Below are positions 1 to 8,565 of a stretch of 36,245 nucleotides of DNA, one piece after another; position 1 is the first letter of the stretch; each line of letters begins with the position of its first letter. The DNA is from DATLMR01 sp035634255. GTDB lineage: Bacteria; Acidobacteriota; Blastocatellia; UBA7656. Position numbers and translations under genes: made by a program. A model generated the notes under the pieces. The model searched no databases. It had not been told where the DNA came from and saw only the letters and a list, made by a program, of their open reading frames with translations. The DNA lies in the NCBI GenBank assembly GCA_035634255.1, contig DASQDI010000109.1:1-36245 (forward strand), given 5' to 3'.

Positions 1-142
1 CGCTTATGGAACGCTTGCGCTCCTTGAGTTTTCGCAGGACCTTCTTCTCCGCTTTCCTCTGCCGCAGGTCGTATATGAGCGCCTTGATCTCCCCCTTGCG
101 CTCGCTCAGCCTGCCGATAAGATTTTTTGTCTGCTCAGTCAC
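1..142 (-). CDS. small charged coiled-coil-like protein, cut by the window edge
   Basis: An open frame starts with GTG at 142 and runs off the left edge, giving 47 residues. It begins VTEQTKNLIGRLSERKGEI and is rich in Lys, Arg and Glu with Leu/Ile at heptad-like spacing, so it is probably a long helix or coiled coil. A purine-rich GGGAG stretch lies upstream of the GTG. No domain is recognised and no function is proposed. It is read in the same direction as the amylase-family gene at 332-3994 but is separated from it by a hairpin at 282-314, so it probably has its own promoter. Confidence 0.5.
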   Translation of the reverse strand, partial: MTEQTKNLIGRLSERKGEIKALIYDLRQRKAEKKVLRKLKERKRSIS

Positions 143-281
143 CTTTCTGCTCCCTCGCCTTCTGTAAATGCAATCGCTATGCTGCAACGGAGAGAGATGA
201 TCGAGCCGATACCTGCCTGCTGGCGCGGCGAACGAGATCGAGAGCAGTCAATTGATACGACAGCCGTTTGGTTATCCAACA

Positions 282-314
282 CCGTGAGCGCAAGCATACG
301 GCTCGCGCTCACGG
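282..314. terminator. 10-bp perfect inverted repeat downstream of the GH13 gene
   Basis: CCGTGAGCGC at 282-291 is exactly complementary to GCGCTCACGG at 305-314, with a 13-base loop. It lies 17 bases past the amylase stop codon. There is no clear U-tract, so this is a stem-loop of the RNA-stabilising or Rho-assisted type rather than a textbook intrinsic terminator. The rest of 143-331 holds nothing else convincing. Confidence 0.5.
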
Positions 315-331
315 CATTGATTCCATCTTCT

Positions 332-3300
332 TTAGCTCTGACTCTTCAGCACGCTCACGGTCACCGTCTTCGTGGACGAGTTACCGCTCGCGTCCGTGCT
401 GGTTATCGTGATCGTGTAGACTCGCCCATTGCCTGAGCCCTCCCGCTCCGCGCGGAGCCGGACGCGGCTGGCGTCGACAACCTCCCAGTCGGGAGACGTG
501 TCGCCCACCGCCTCGTTGCTCGTCACGCTGAGGGTGCTCGTGACCGGGCCGCAATTGTCCGTCGCGTCGTAGCTCACCGTCACCGTCACCATCTGGTGAT
601 TCGGCGGCCAGAGAACGGGATTGTCCACCGACACGCCCGAGATCACCGGCGGCGCGCTGTCGGTCACCGTGAGGGTGACCGTGCACGTGCGGGAATTGCC
701 CGCCAGGTCGGTCGCCGTCACGGAGATCGCGTGCGGCCCCAACCCTACGGGGGTTCCGGCCTGAGGGCTCTGAGTCAGAACGATTGACCCGCCCGGAGTC
801 AGGTTATCCGAAGCGGTGACGCCCGCCAGAACGTTCGGGATCAGGGCCTCGCAATTCGGTCCCGCCGGAATGCTGGCTGGCGCGGGGCACGCGACCGTCG
901 GGGCCGTCAGGTCGATCTTCACCACCCGGCTCGCGAGGGCGCTGACGTTGCCCGCGTTATCCAAAGCCCTGACGTTGACCGTCGTTACGCCTTCCGCGCT
1001 CACCGTCACGCTGGCGCTGTCGCCCGGCACCACGCTCACTCCGCCGTCACCCACCCAGTAACGCAACTCCCTGATGCCGCTGCCTCCGTCGGTGGCGCTG
1101 AGGTTGACCGTCACCGGAGCCGAGTTGTTCCACCCGTTCGCGTTGGGCGCGGGAGAGGCCTCGGCCGCCGCGACCGGCGGGGCCGTGTCTGGGGCCGCCG
1201 CGAACGGGAAGAGGATCACGCCCGACCGCGCGGCGAGCGTCACGGTGACGTTCCCTCCGCTGACGGTGAACGTCGCCCCGCTCAACGCGTCGTGCAGGGT
1301 CGTGCCGTCGGCGAAGTGGGCCCCGACCGGGATGGACGCGGTGTTGCTGCCCGTCCCGTTGTTGAGCGCGACCACGGCCTTCTCAGACCCGGACGCGCGG
1401 GCGAAGGCATAGGTGTTGTCGTCCGTCACGGAAGGGGTCGTGTCGCCCGTGAGCAGGGTCTCGAACGAGCCCGTGCGGAGCGAGGCCCGCTCTTTTCTCA
1501 GGTGCGCGAGCGACGTGTAGTAGTCGATCAGGCTGCCGTCTGCGGGGCCGTAAACGCTCTGGTCGCCCGCCTCGTCGGCCCACGGGTAAGGGGCGCGATT
1601 GTACGGGTCGTCTTCGGGGCCATTGGGCCCGTTCGCCAGCGCGGGCGAGTTGAGGGCGGCCTCGTCTCCGTAGTAGATCATCGGCGCGCCCGGATAGGTG
1701 AACTGGAAGAGCGCCGCGAGCTTCAACCGCTCCCTCGCCTGCGTGAGCCCGCTGTCGCCCAACATCGTGAGCACGTAGAGAGCGCGGTTGGTGTCGTGCG
1801 AGCCTATCAGGTTGAGCATCGCCGCGGTCGCCTGCGGGGGGTAGTCTTCTCGCACGGACCTGAGGGCGCGGTCGAACTGGCTCGGCGAGAGGTTGATGAT
1901 CGTGTTGTTGCCGTTGTTGTCATTATCGACCCAAGCGGCCGTGCCGCGCGCGAAGCCTATGACGTTCTTGCGGAAGCGGTAGTTCATGACGGAGTCGAGC
2001 TGGTCGCCCGCGAGGTACTGGCTCGCGTCCGGGAAGTTCTCCCCGATGAGAGGCCCGTCCGGCTTGAAGGTCTTGGCGAACGGGCGGAACTCGCGCCACC
2101 AGTTGTGCGTGATGTCGGTGGCGACATCGAACCTCCAGCCGCCCGCCCCGCGGTCATACCAGTGCTTGAGCACGCTGTCGTTCGAGCGGAAGAAGAAGTC
2201 GCGCACCTGCGGGTTGTTGTCGGTGAAGACCGCGAGGCTGTCGAAGCCGAACCAGCCTTCGTAATCCCCGCTCTGGGCCGGGACGTTGTTGTTGAAAAAG
2301 TTGAACCAGCCCCTGAAGGGCGACGCGAGCGACTCGGCCGCACCGTCGGTCGGGTAGCGGTGGTAGCGGTCGAAGTAGAGGCTGTCGGATGACGCATGGT
2401 TGAAGACCGCGTCGAAGATCAGCCGCATGCCGCGCCGCTCGGTCTCTTTCACGAGCGACGCGAGGGCCGCGTCTCCGCCGAGCGCCGGGTCGACTTCCAA
2501 AAAGTTATCGGTGTCGAAGCGGTGGTTCGAGCGGGCCTTGAAGATCGGGTTCAGGTACAGGGTGTCGAAGCCCGCGCTTTGCAGGTAATCTAGCTTCTCT
2601 TCGACCCCCTTCAGGTCGCCCCCGAAGAACTGGTTGCCGAAAGCGTTCTGGAACGGGCCCGGCGGGCGCGGGTCGAAGATCGCTTCGTTCCACGTCGTGC
2701 GCGGGATCACCATCTCTCCGCCATAAAAGATGGGGCAGCCGGACGTGGTGCCGGGCGCGCAGTAGTCGTTCGTCCGGTCCCCGTTGCGGAACCGGTCCGG
2801 GAAGATGTGATAGACGTTCGCCGAATGGAGCCACTCGGGCGTCTCGAAGCCCGGGTCGTAGACCGTCAGTTGGAACGAGGGGAAGGGCTCGTTGTCGTTC
2901 GCCTCGCCCTCGCCGCCCTGGTTGAGGTTGTCGTGATCGTCCGCGAAGGCGTCGCTGTAGAAGTCCACGTCCACCCCGTCGGTCACGCGGAACTTGTAGA
3001 AGAAGATCGCCGGCTCGTTCGGGGCCGTGAGCGTGCGGGTCCAGATGTCATAAAGGACGCCGTTCTCAACGCGATTTTCGAGGAACGACATCGGGAAATC
3101 TACCGGCCCCGAGGTCGTGTCCGTCGCGGGGTTGTAGTGGTAGACGCGCACGCTGACGCCGTCAACGTCGAAGTGGTCGGTGCGGAAGCGCAGGGTCACG
3201 CCCGTCCCAGCGGGCACGGCCCCGAACGGGCTGCGGTAGTACGGGTCGAAGGTGTCGTGGCGCAGGCCGAGGAAGTGAATGTCGTTCGTGTCGCTCGTGC

Positions 3301-3994
3301 TGTTGATCGAGAAGGGCTTCGTGCTCGCGCCGTCGGCCGTCGAAGAGACCGTGAAATATCGCGTGTAAGTGGCCGCGGTGCCGATGAAGGCTCCGGGGTT
3401 TTCGTTCGGCACCTGCCCGAAGACGAAGCCGCCGGGGGAGGTCAGGTAGCCGAAGAAGAGGAAGGAAGCGGGCCTCCCGCCTCCGGTGATCGCGGACCAC
3501 GGGATGGCAAGCTCGCGGACGTTGCCCGGCCCCGAGGCGTAGTTGCCGAAGAAGGCGGTCTGGCCCGTCCAGCCGCCCGAGCCGTTGGCCCTCCGGAATT
3601 CTCTGTAGTCCTCTTTGAAGTAAGCCACGAAGTCGGCCCTGAAGGGCAACTGCGCGAAGCTGGTGTTGTCGTAGTTGAAGCCCGCCAGGCTGCCGTCTCC
3701 GTCATTGCCTCCGTTGACAGGCGACGCGGGGTTGATGTCGATGTAGAGCACCGACGCTTCGAAGAGGTTGGCGTTCGTGTTGGCGACGTAGAGGTTCGCA
3801 TCGTCCCACGTCATGAACCACGTCTGGGCGGTGTTCGTGCCCTGCTGGTTCTGCCCGTCCGAATGAACCCCGTACTCGCCGGGGGCGATGACTCCGTTAA
3901 CGGAAGAGGTGGCGAACTGCGCGCGGGCGTGCGGGACCGGCAGGGCCGACGCGGCCAGCGCGATGATTATGAGGACTATCGGAAAGCGACGCAT
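332..3994 (-). CDS. secreted GH13 alpha-amylase-family glycosidase with C-terminal HYR/Ig-like repeats
   Basis: 1220 residues. Seen: a signal peptide (about 1-25, ending ARA-Q); an N-terminal beta-sandwich region (about 26-210); a pre-catalytic domain (about 250-370) resembling the N domain of neopullulanases; and a GH13 barrel (about 395-830). The four GH13 regions are present: DAVFNH (528-533), GWRFDV with nucleophile Asp623, LIGENF with acid/base Glu652, and GSHDTNR with His733/Asp734. After a beta C-domain come Ig-like (about 935-1028) and HYR-type (about 1029-1110) repeats, then a last domain with a WPPNHQ motif. Family knowledge: such enzymes hydrolyse alpha-1,4 (and sometimes alpha-1,6) glucans outside the cytoplasm. 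The exact specificity (neopullulanase, cyclomaltodextrinase or amylase) cannot be read from the motifs. GAAGGAG lies 8 bases before the ATG. It is a single-gene unit. Confidence 0.9.
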   Translation of the reverse strand: MRRFPIVLIIIALAASALPVPHARAQFATSSVNGVIAPGEYGVHSDGQNQQGTNTAQTWFMTWDDANLYVANTNANLFEASVLYIDINPASPVNGGNDGDGSLAGFNYDNTSFAQLPFRADFVAYFKEDYREFRRANGSGGWTGQTAFFGNYASGPGNVRELAIPWSAITGGGRPASFLFFGYLTSPGGFVFGQVPNENPGAFIGTAATYTRYFTVSSTADGASTKPFSINSTSDTNDIHFLGLRHDTFDPYYRSPFGAVPAGTGVTLRFRTDHFDVDGVSVRVYHYNPATDTTSGPVDFPMSFLENRVENGVLYDIWTRTLTAPNEPAIFFYKFRVTDGVDVDFYSDAFADDHDNLNQGGEGEANDNEPFPSFQLTVYDPGFETPEWLHSANVYHIFPDRFRNGDRTNDYCAPGTTSGCPIFYGGEMVIPRTTWNEAIFDPRPPGPFQNAFGNQFFGGDLKGVEEKLDYLQSAGFDTLYLNPIFKARSNHRFDTDNFLEVDPALGGDAALASLVKETERRGMRLIFDAVFNHASSDSLYFDRYHRYPTDGAAESLASPFRGWFNFFNNNVPAQSGDYEGWFGFDSLAVFTDNNPQVRDFFFRSNDSVLKHWYDRGAGGWRFDVATDITHNWWREFRPFAKTFKPDGPLIGENFPDASQYLAGDQLDSVMNYRFRKNVIGFARGTAAWVDNDNNGNNTIINLSPSQFDRALRSVREDYPPQATAAMLNLIGSHDTNRALYVLTMLGDSGLTQARERLKLAALFQFTYPGAPMIYYGDEAALNSPALANGPNGPEDDPYNRAPYPWADEAGDQSVYGPADGSLIDYYTSLAHLRKERASLRTGSFETLLTGDTTPSVTDDNTYAFARASGSEKAVVALNNGTGSNTASIPVGAHFADGTTLHDALSGATFTVSGGNVTVTLAARSGVILFPFAAAPDTAPPVAAAEASPAPNANGWNNSAPVTVNLSATDGGSGIRELRYWVGDGGVSVVPGDSASVTVSAEGVTTVNVRALDNAGNVSALASRVVKIDLTAPTVACPAPASIPAGPNCEALIPNVLAGVTASDNLTPGGSIVLTQSPQAGTPVGLGPHAISVTATDLAGNSRTCTVTLTVTDSAPPVISGVSVDNPVLWPPNHQMVTVTVSYDATDNCGPVTSTLSVTSNEAVGDTSPDWEVVDASRVRLRAEREGSGNGRVYTITITSTDASGNSSTKTVTVSVLKSQS

Positions 3995-4166
3995 AAACTC
4001 ACTCCTTCAGGGGTGTGAAGCAGGATGACAAAATTTCGGTTGATTGACCGGGTTCGAAAGTCCGTGCTTTACATCACGCGGATTTCGGGACTGAAACTAT
4101 AGCCGCATCGAGGCGGGGCGTACAGGCGCACAACAAAAAAAGAAGTTTTCGGGCGGGGCCAGCGGG

Positions 4167-4853
4167 CTACTCTCCCGCGTAAGCCCTCAGCACCTCTTCG
4201 TCCGGGATGGTTATCACCCGGCCCTCGACGGTGATCAGTTCGTTCAGCTGAAGGCGGGATAGGGCGCGCGATACGACCTCGCGGACCGAGCCGATGCGCG
4301 CGGCGACCTGCTGGTTGCTGAGGGCCAGCTCGACCATGACCCGCTTCCCGCTTCGCGAGCCCCGGGACCGGGCCTCCGCGAGCAGAAGGCTCGCGAGGCG
4401 CTGGTCCACTTCGTGGAGCGACTGGGCCTCGACCAGCTCGGCGCACTTGCGCAGACGCGCGGCCAGCAGCTTGAGCGCGGCGAGAGCGATGCCGGGCTGG
4501 CTCAGGCAGAGCTGCCTCACGTCGCGCTTGTCGATGAAGAGGACCGTGGCTTCTTCTTCGGCCGCGACGGTGGAAGGGTAGGCCCCCTCGTCGAAGATCG
4601 GGATTTCGGCGATGGTGGCCCCGGCGCGCTCGACGTGGATGACCTGCTCGCGCCCTTCCAGGCTTTCGCGGAAGGCGCGGAGCGCGCCCTCGACTATGAC
4701 GTAAAGCCCTTTCGCCTCGTCCCCCGCCACGAACAACACCTCGCCGCGAGCGAGCCTCTGCTCGACCGCTCGCGCGGCGAGCGCCTGAAGCTCCGCGTCC
4801 CCCAGACCTCCGAAAAGAGTCGTGCGCCGCAAAGCGGCGATCTTATCGATCAT
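4167..4853 (-). CDS. Crp/Fnr-family transcription regulator
   Basis: 228 residues from the ATG at 4853; a longer in-frame start at 5012 would overlap the divergent gene and adds non-family sequence. An N-terminal cyclic-nucleotide-binding-like beta barrel (about 10-125) leads into a dimer helix and a Crp-type winged helix (about 150-225), with the recognition-helix segment SNQQVAARIGSVREVVSRAL. No N-terminal Cys cluster for an Fe-S centre is seen, so it is not a classical oxygen-sensing Fnr; Dnr/NnrR-type heme sensing is possible but unproven. It is divergent from ric and the qNor gene, with a 12-bp palindrome between them, so it is probably the NO or redox regulator of that locus. It is intact although its neighbours are broken. 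Confidence 0.88.
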   Translation of the reverse strand: MIDKIAALRRTTLFGGLGDAELQALAARAVEQRLARGEVLFVAGDEAKGLYVIVEGALRAFRESLEGREQVIHVERAGATIAEIPIFDEGAYPSTVAAEEEATVLFIDKRDVRQLCLSQPGIALAALKLLAARLRKCAELVEAQSLHEVDQRLASLLLAEARSRGSRSGKRVMVELALSNQQVAARIGSVREVVSRALSRLQLNELITVEGRVITIPDEEVLRAYAGE

Positions 4854-4923
4854 CGGTTGAAATAATCTCACCGCTTCGGGCGCGGCCCCGCGCCCGGAAC
4901 GGTTCGCGGAGACTTTCGCCCTA

Positions 4924-4935
4924 TGACTTAAGTCA
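4924..4935. promoter_or_regulatory. candidate Crp/Fnr-type operator
   Basis: TGACTTAAGTCA is a perfect 12-bp palindrome in the intergenic region between the Crp/Fnr gene and ric. Its TGAC-N4-GTCA form resembles Fnr/Dnr boxes (TTGAT-N4-ATCAA) with an altered half-site. It lies 71 bases before the Crp/Fnr start and 63 bases before the ric start, so it could serve either gene. Function is inferred from position and symmetry. Confidence 0.6.
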
Positions 4936-4998
4936 CTGCGCTCGGGGACGGCCCGGCCTAGACTGTGAATCGAGAGTAAAGATTTTAAGCGGAGAAAT

Positions 4999-5699
4999 AT
5001 GATCATGAACACGAACGCGACAAGAACCGTGAGAGGACTGGCGGTAGAGATACCGGGCGCGACCCGCGTATTTGAAAAGAGAGGGATCGACTATTGCTGC
5101 GGCGGCGGGAAGTCACTTGGGACGCCTGCGCCTCGGCGGGCGTGGCGGTGGCCGACGTCATACACTCGCTCGCGGAAGCCTCCGCGCCGGAAGGCGCGAC
5201 CGACTGCACGCGGTGGGCGTCCGAACCCCTGTCGAAACTCTCCGCCTACATCGTAGACAGGCACCACACCTTCACCAGAGAAGAGACGGACCGCCTTGAA
5301 GCGCTCCTCGCCAAGGTCTGCTCGGAATATGCCGGGAGGCGGCCGGAGGTCGTGCGCGTGCGGGCGCTCTTTAAAGAGCTTAAAGCCGAACTGACCATGC
5401 ACATGCTCAAGGAAGAGCAGGTCTTGTTCCCCTACATCCGCCTCCTCGAAGAGGCCGCGACGGTCGCGGAACAGGCTCCCAGAGCCTTTTTCGGGACGGT
5501 TCGCAATCCGGTCCACATGATGATGGCCGAGCACGACCGGGCGGGCGACGTGCTGAAAGAGATTCGCGCCCTGACCTCGGACTTCACCGCCCCGGAGGGT
5601 GTCTGCGTCACGTACCACGCGCTCTACCAGTCCCTCGAAGGGTTGGAGAAGGACCTGCACGAGCACATCCATCTGGAAAACAACATACTCTTTCCGTGA
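4999..5699 (+). pseudogene. ric: iron-sulfur cluster repair protein RIC (ScdA/YtfE family), one frameshift
   Basis: The first frame gives an ScdA_N domain (VRGLAVEIPGATRVFEKRG, then IDYCCGGGKSL) and breaks at about 5119-5121. The second frame continues with DACASAGVAVADV and a complete hemerythrin-like di-iron domain, ending at 5699. Metal-ligand segments are all present: DRHHTF, LTMHMLKEE, MMAEHDRAG and HEHIHLENN. Adding one G to the GGG run at 5119-5121 joins the frames exactly (SLG-DACAS). The family repairs Fe-S clusters damaged by NO or oxidative stress in the cytoplasm. GGAG lies 4 bases before the ATG at 4999 and 10 before a second ATG at 5005. The break may be a base-calling error in a G run or a real mutation; the adjacent, badly degraded qNor favours real decay but does not prove it. 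Confidence 0.85.
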
Positions 5700-5751
5700 G
5701 CCATCGAGACGGAAGGGTCGCTTGCCCTTGCGCTCGCGCGATGAGGTCTCT

Positions 5752-7151
5752 ATGCGATACAAACGCCTTTGGATAGCTTTCGCAGTAGTGATGGTGGTTT
5801 CGTTCGCCGTGCTCGGGGGCGTCGGGGGCCGGATCGTGTCCGACGCGCCGCCGATCCCGGAGCGCGTGGTCACGACCGACGGCCGAGTGGTCCTCGATCA
5901 CGACACGATCCAAAACGGGCAGGGGGTTTGGCAGTCGCTCGGCGGCCAGCAGATCGGCTCCATCTGGGGCCACGGGGCTTACGTCGCCCCGGACTGGAGC
6001 GCGGACTGGCTGCAGCGCGAGTCCGTGTTCATGCTCGACCGCTAGGCCGGCCTGCCCGAGTTCTCAGGCGGGGGCGCGAAGGGCTACGCGGAGTTGCCGC
6101 CGGAGCAGCAGGCGGCCTTGCGGAAGAGGCTGGAAGTCGCCCTCCGCACGAACACCTATAATTCAACGACTGGCGAGGTCGTCATAGATCCCGCGCGGGC
6201 CGAAGCCTTCGAATCGCTCTCCGCGTACTACGCCGACGTGTTTTCGAATGGCCGCCCCGAGTACGCGATCCCGCGCGGCTCTCTGGTCGATCCGGCGAAG
6301 GCGAGGGAGATGTCGGCCTTCTTCTGAAGGCTCCGGATTTTATGGCATCCCGCTCGATCAATACCTGCCTTATTCCGTCGCGCGGACCTGGCACACGCAG
6401 CTCGGCCTCTTCTGGATCGCGACCTCGTGGCTGGCGACGGGGCTTTACATCGCGCCCGCCGTCAGCGGGGTCGAGCCGAGGGTCCAGAAGCTCGGAGTCA
6501 ACCTGCTCTTCGCGGCCGTGCTCTTCGTCGTCGGCTCGCTCGGGGCGAATGGCTGGGCATACGGCAGAAGCTCGGAGACGCATGGTTCTGGTTCGGCTCT
6601 CAGGGGTACGAGTACGTGGACCTCGGAAGGTTCTGGCAGATACTTCTCTTCATCGGTCTGGTCTTCTGGCTGTGGCTCATGTGGCGGGCGCTCAAGCCCG
6701 CGCTCAGGAGGGACGGCGAGAGCCGCTCCCTGCTCATGCTCTTCCTGATCGCGAGCATCGCCATACCGCTCTTCTACGGCGCGGGCTCAGGCCGGGGCAT
6801 GCATGGAAGAGCTGGCCGGTCGCGATCGCGTTCTGGTGCATCAACATCGGGCTCGCGGCGATGGTCCTGCTGAGCCTGCTGCCCATCGGCCTGATGCAGA
6901 CCTGGGCGGCCGTCGAGTTCGGGACGTGGTACGCGCGCTCGGCGGAGTTCCTTCAGACCGGCCTGATGGACAAGCTTCGGTGGATGCGGGTGATCGGCGA
7001 CACCCTCTTCGCGGTCGGGGCGGTCGCGCTCGGGTGGTTCGTTCTCGGGCTCATCACCGGCCACTCGCTCGACGAGCGCGGCACGGTGGCACCCGGCGAC
7101 TCCGAAGTACAGCCCGGCCTTCCCGAGCCCAAACTCGGCGCGGGAGATTGA
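5752..7151 (+). pseudogene. norB: quinol-dependent nitric oxide reductase (qNor/NorZ), degraded
   Basis: Fragments in three frames match one qNor. 5752-6327 has the N-terminal membrane segment, then the periplasmic domain (QNGQGVWQSLGGQQ; EQQAALRKRL; RTNTY), interrupted by TAG at 6043-6045 where the family has Trp (LDRW). At about 6322-6330 the frame jumps from SAFF to GFYGIPLDQYLPYSVARTW, so roughly 100 family residues are missing. A one-base loss in a G run near 6543 shifts frame before GEWLGIRQKLGD. At about 6775-6790 LFYGAG is joined to LRPGHAWK, skipping roughly 170 residues, including the family's FeB/heme histidine segments (GTFHH, GHTALFG), which are absent in all frames. The tail (LPIGLMQTWAAVEF to GHSLDERG) is intact. 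About 466 codons remain of an expected 740 or more. It cannot make a functional reductase. It sits 52 bases behind ric, probably once co-transcribed. Confidence 0.88.
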
Positions 7152-7182
7152 AGGAAGTTTTCAGCTTTCGTTCTTCACCCCA

Positions 7183-7215
7183 CGTGGGGCGCGGGCGCGA
7201 CACCCGCGCCCCACG
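7183..7215. terminator. 13-bp perfect stem-loop between convergent qNor remnant and proA
   Basis: CGTGGGGCGCGGG (7183-7195) pairs exactly with CCCGCGCCCCACG (7203-7215) around a 7-base loop. It fills the 67-base gap between the plus-strand qNor remnant and the minus-strand proA, and could terminate transcription from both sides. There is no U-tract. Confidence 0.6.
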
Positions 7216-7218
7216 GAA

Positions 7219-8544
7219 TCACTCGATCTCTTTATGAGAGAACCTGCGGGCGTTCGGCCCCGAGTAAAGGCCGACGGTCTGGCCCGTGCCGACGAGCTTG
7301 TACTTGTAGGTCATCAGCCCTTCCAGCCCGACCGGGCCGCGCGGGTGCAGCTTCCCCGTGCTTATTCCCACCTCGGCCCCGAACCCGTAGCGGTACCCGT
7401 CGGCGAATCGCGTGGAAGCGTTCAGGTAGACTCCCGCCGAATCGACCCCCGTAAAAAAGAGATCGAACGCGGCTTCGTCTTCGGTGATGATCGCGTCCGT
7501 GTGGTGCGAGCCGAACTCGTTGATGTGATCGATGGCCTGCCGGATCGAATCGACCACCCTGATCGCGACGACCATATCGCAGTACTCGGTGCGCCAGTCT
7601 TCTTCAGTCGCCCGCCCGACGCCGGCGAGGCCGAACTCATCGATGGCCCGGCCGTCGCACCTGACTTCCACCCGCTTCCCTTTCAGGCTCTCAACCGCGC
7701 GCGGCAGGAAATCGCGCGCGACGCTCCGGTGGACCAGAATGGTCTCGACAGAGTTGCAGGCCGACGGGTACTGGACTTTAGCGTCGAGGCTTATGTCCAG
7801 GGCTTTCTCGATGTCGGCCGACTCGTCCACGTAGACGTGACAGATGCCTTCCGCGTGGCCGAGAACGGGGATGTTTGTGTTCTGCTGGATGTGGCGCACG
7901 AGCGCGTTCGAGCCGCGCGGGATGATGAGATCCACGTAGCTCTCGGCCCCGAGCAGAGCTTCGACGTCTTCGCGGCTTTCGAGCAGGGCGAGAGCGTCCG
8001 ACGGCATGCCCGCATGCTCGGAAGCCTCGCGGAAGGTGTCGAAGAGGATGCGGTTAGAGTGCTCGGCCTCGCGCCCGCCCTTGAGCAGCACGGCGTTGCC
8101 GCTCTTGAGCGCGAGCGCCGCGATCTGGGTGAGCGCGTCGGGGCGCGATTCGAAGATCACACCTATGACTCCGATGGGACAACTGACGCGATACAGCCGG
8201 AGACCTTCATCGAGTTCCGTGGCGAGAGTTATCTTCCCGACCGGGTCTTCGAGCGCCGCGACCTGAAGTATCCCCGCGACTATGTCCCTCAGCTTTTCGT
8301 CGTCGAGTTTGAGGCGGCGGTAAAGCGCCTGTGACATCTCCCCCGCTTCGACCAGAGGTAGCGCGCGCGCGAGGTCTTCCCGGTTGGCGGCGAAGATCGC
8401 CTCGGCCCTCTCCTCCATTCGCCCCGCCGCGGAGACGAGCGCGCGGTTTTTCTCTTCCGCCGACCGGCGCGCGAGGGCCGGGAGCGCCGCCCTCGCCCTC
8501 CTCGCCGCCTCTATGACCGCTTCCCTGCCCGTCGTCGATTGCAT
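7219..8544 (-). CDS. proA: gamma-glutamyl phosphate reductase
   Basis: 441 residues, an aldehyde-dehydrogenase-fold enzyme that uses NADPH to reduce gamma-glutamyl phosphate to glutamate-5-semialdehyde, the second step of proline synthesis in the cytoplasm. Seen: the Rossmann segment PIGVIGVIFESRPDALTQIA, LKSGNAVLLKGGREA, and the catalytic Cys263 in QYPSACNSVET. The C-terminal family segment FGAEVGISTGKLHPRGPVGL is intact. Length is near the family norm (about 415-440). The ATG at 8544 lies 21 bases after the proB stop and has AGGGG about 11 bases upstream, so proB and proA form one operon, with the aminotransferase gene upstream. Confidence 0.97.
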   Translation of the reverse strand: MQSTTGREAVIEAARRARAALPALARRSAEEKNRALVSAAGRMEERAEAIFAANREDLARALPLVEAGEMSQALYRRLKLDDEKLRDIVAGILQVAALEDPVGKITLATELDEGLRLYRVSCPIGVIGVIFESRPDALTQIAALALKSGNAVLLKGGREAEHSNRILFDTFREASEHAGMPSDALALLESREDVEALLGAESYVDLIIPRGSNALVRHIQQNTNIPVLGHAEGICHVYVDESADIEKALDISLDAKVQYPSACNSVETILVHRSVARDFLPRAVESLKGKRVEVRCDGRAIDEFGLAGVGRATEEDWRTEYCDMVVAIRVVDSIRQAIDHINEFGSHHTDAIITEDEAAFDLFFTGVDSAGVYLNASTRFADGYRYGFGAEVGISTGKLHPRGPVGLEGLMTYKYKLVGTGQTVGLYSGPNARRFSHKEIE

Positions 8545-8565
8545 AGTCGATCAGCCCCTAAGAAT

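Noticed and set aside
2807..4018. Long plus-strand frame opposite the GH13 gene
   Set aside because: Val/Arg/Glu-rich antisense shadow with no domain; the minus strand has signal peptide and catalytic motifs.
4047..4064. tRNA T-arm-like GGGTTCGAAAG
   Set aside because: The flanking stem does not pair and no acceptor or anticodon arm is present.
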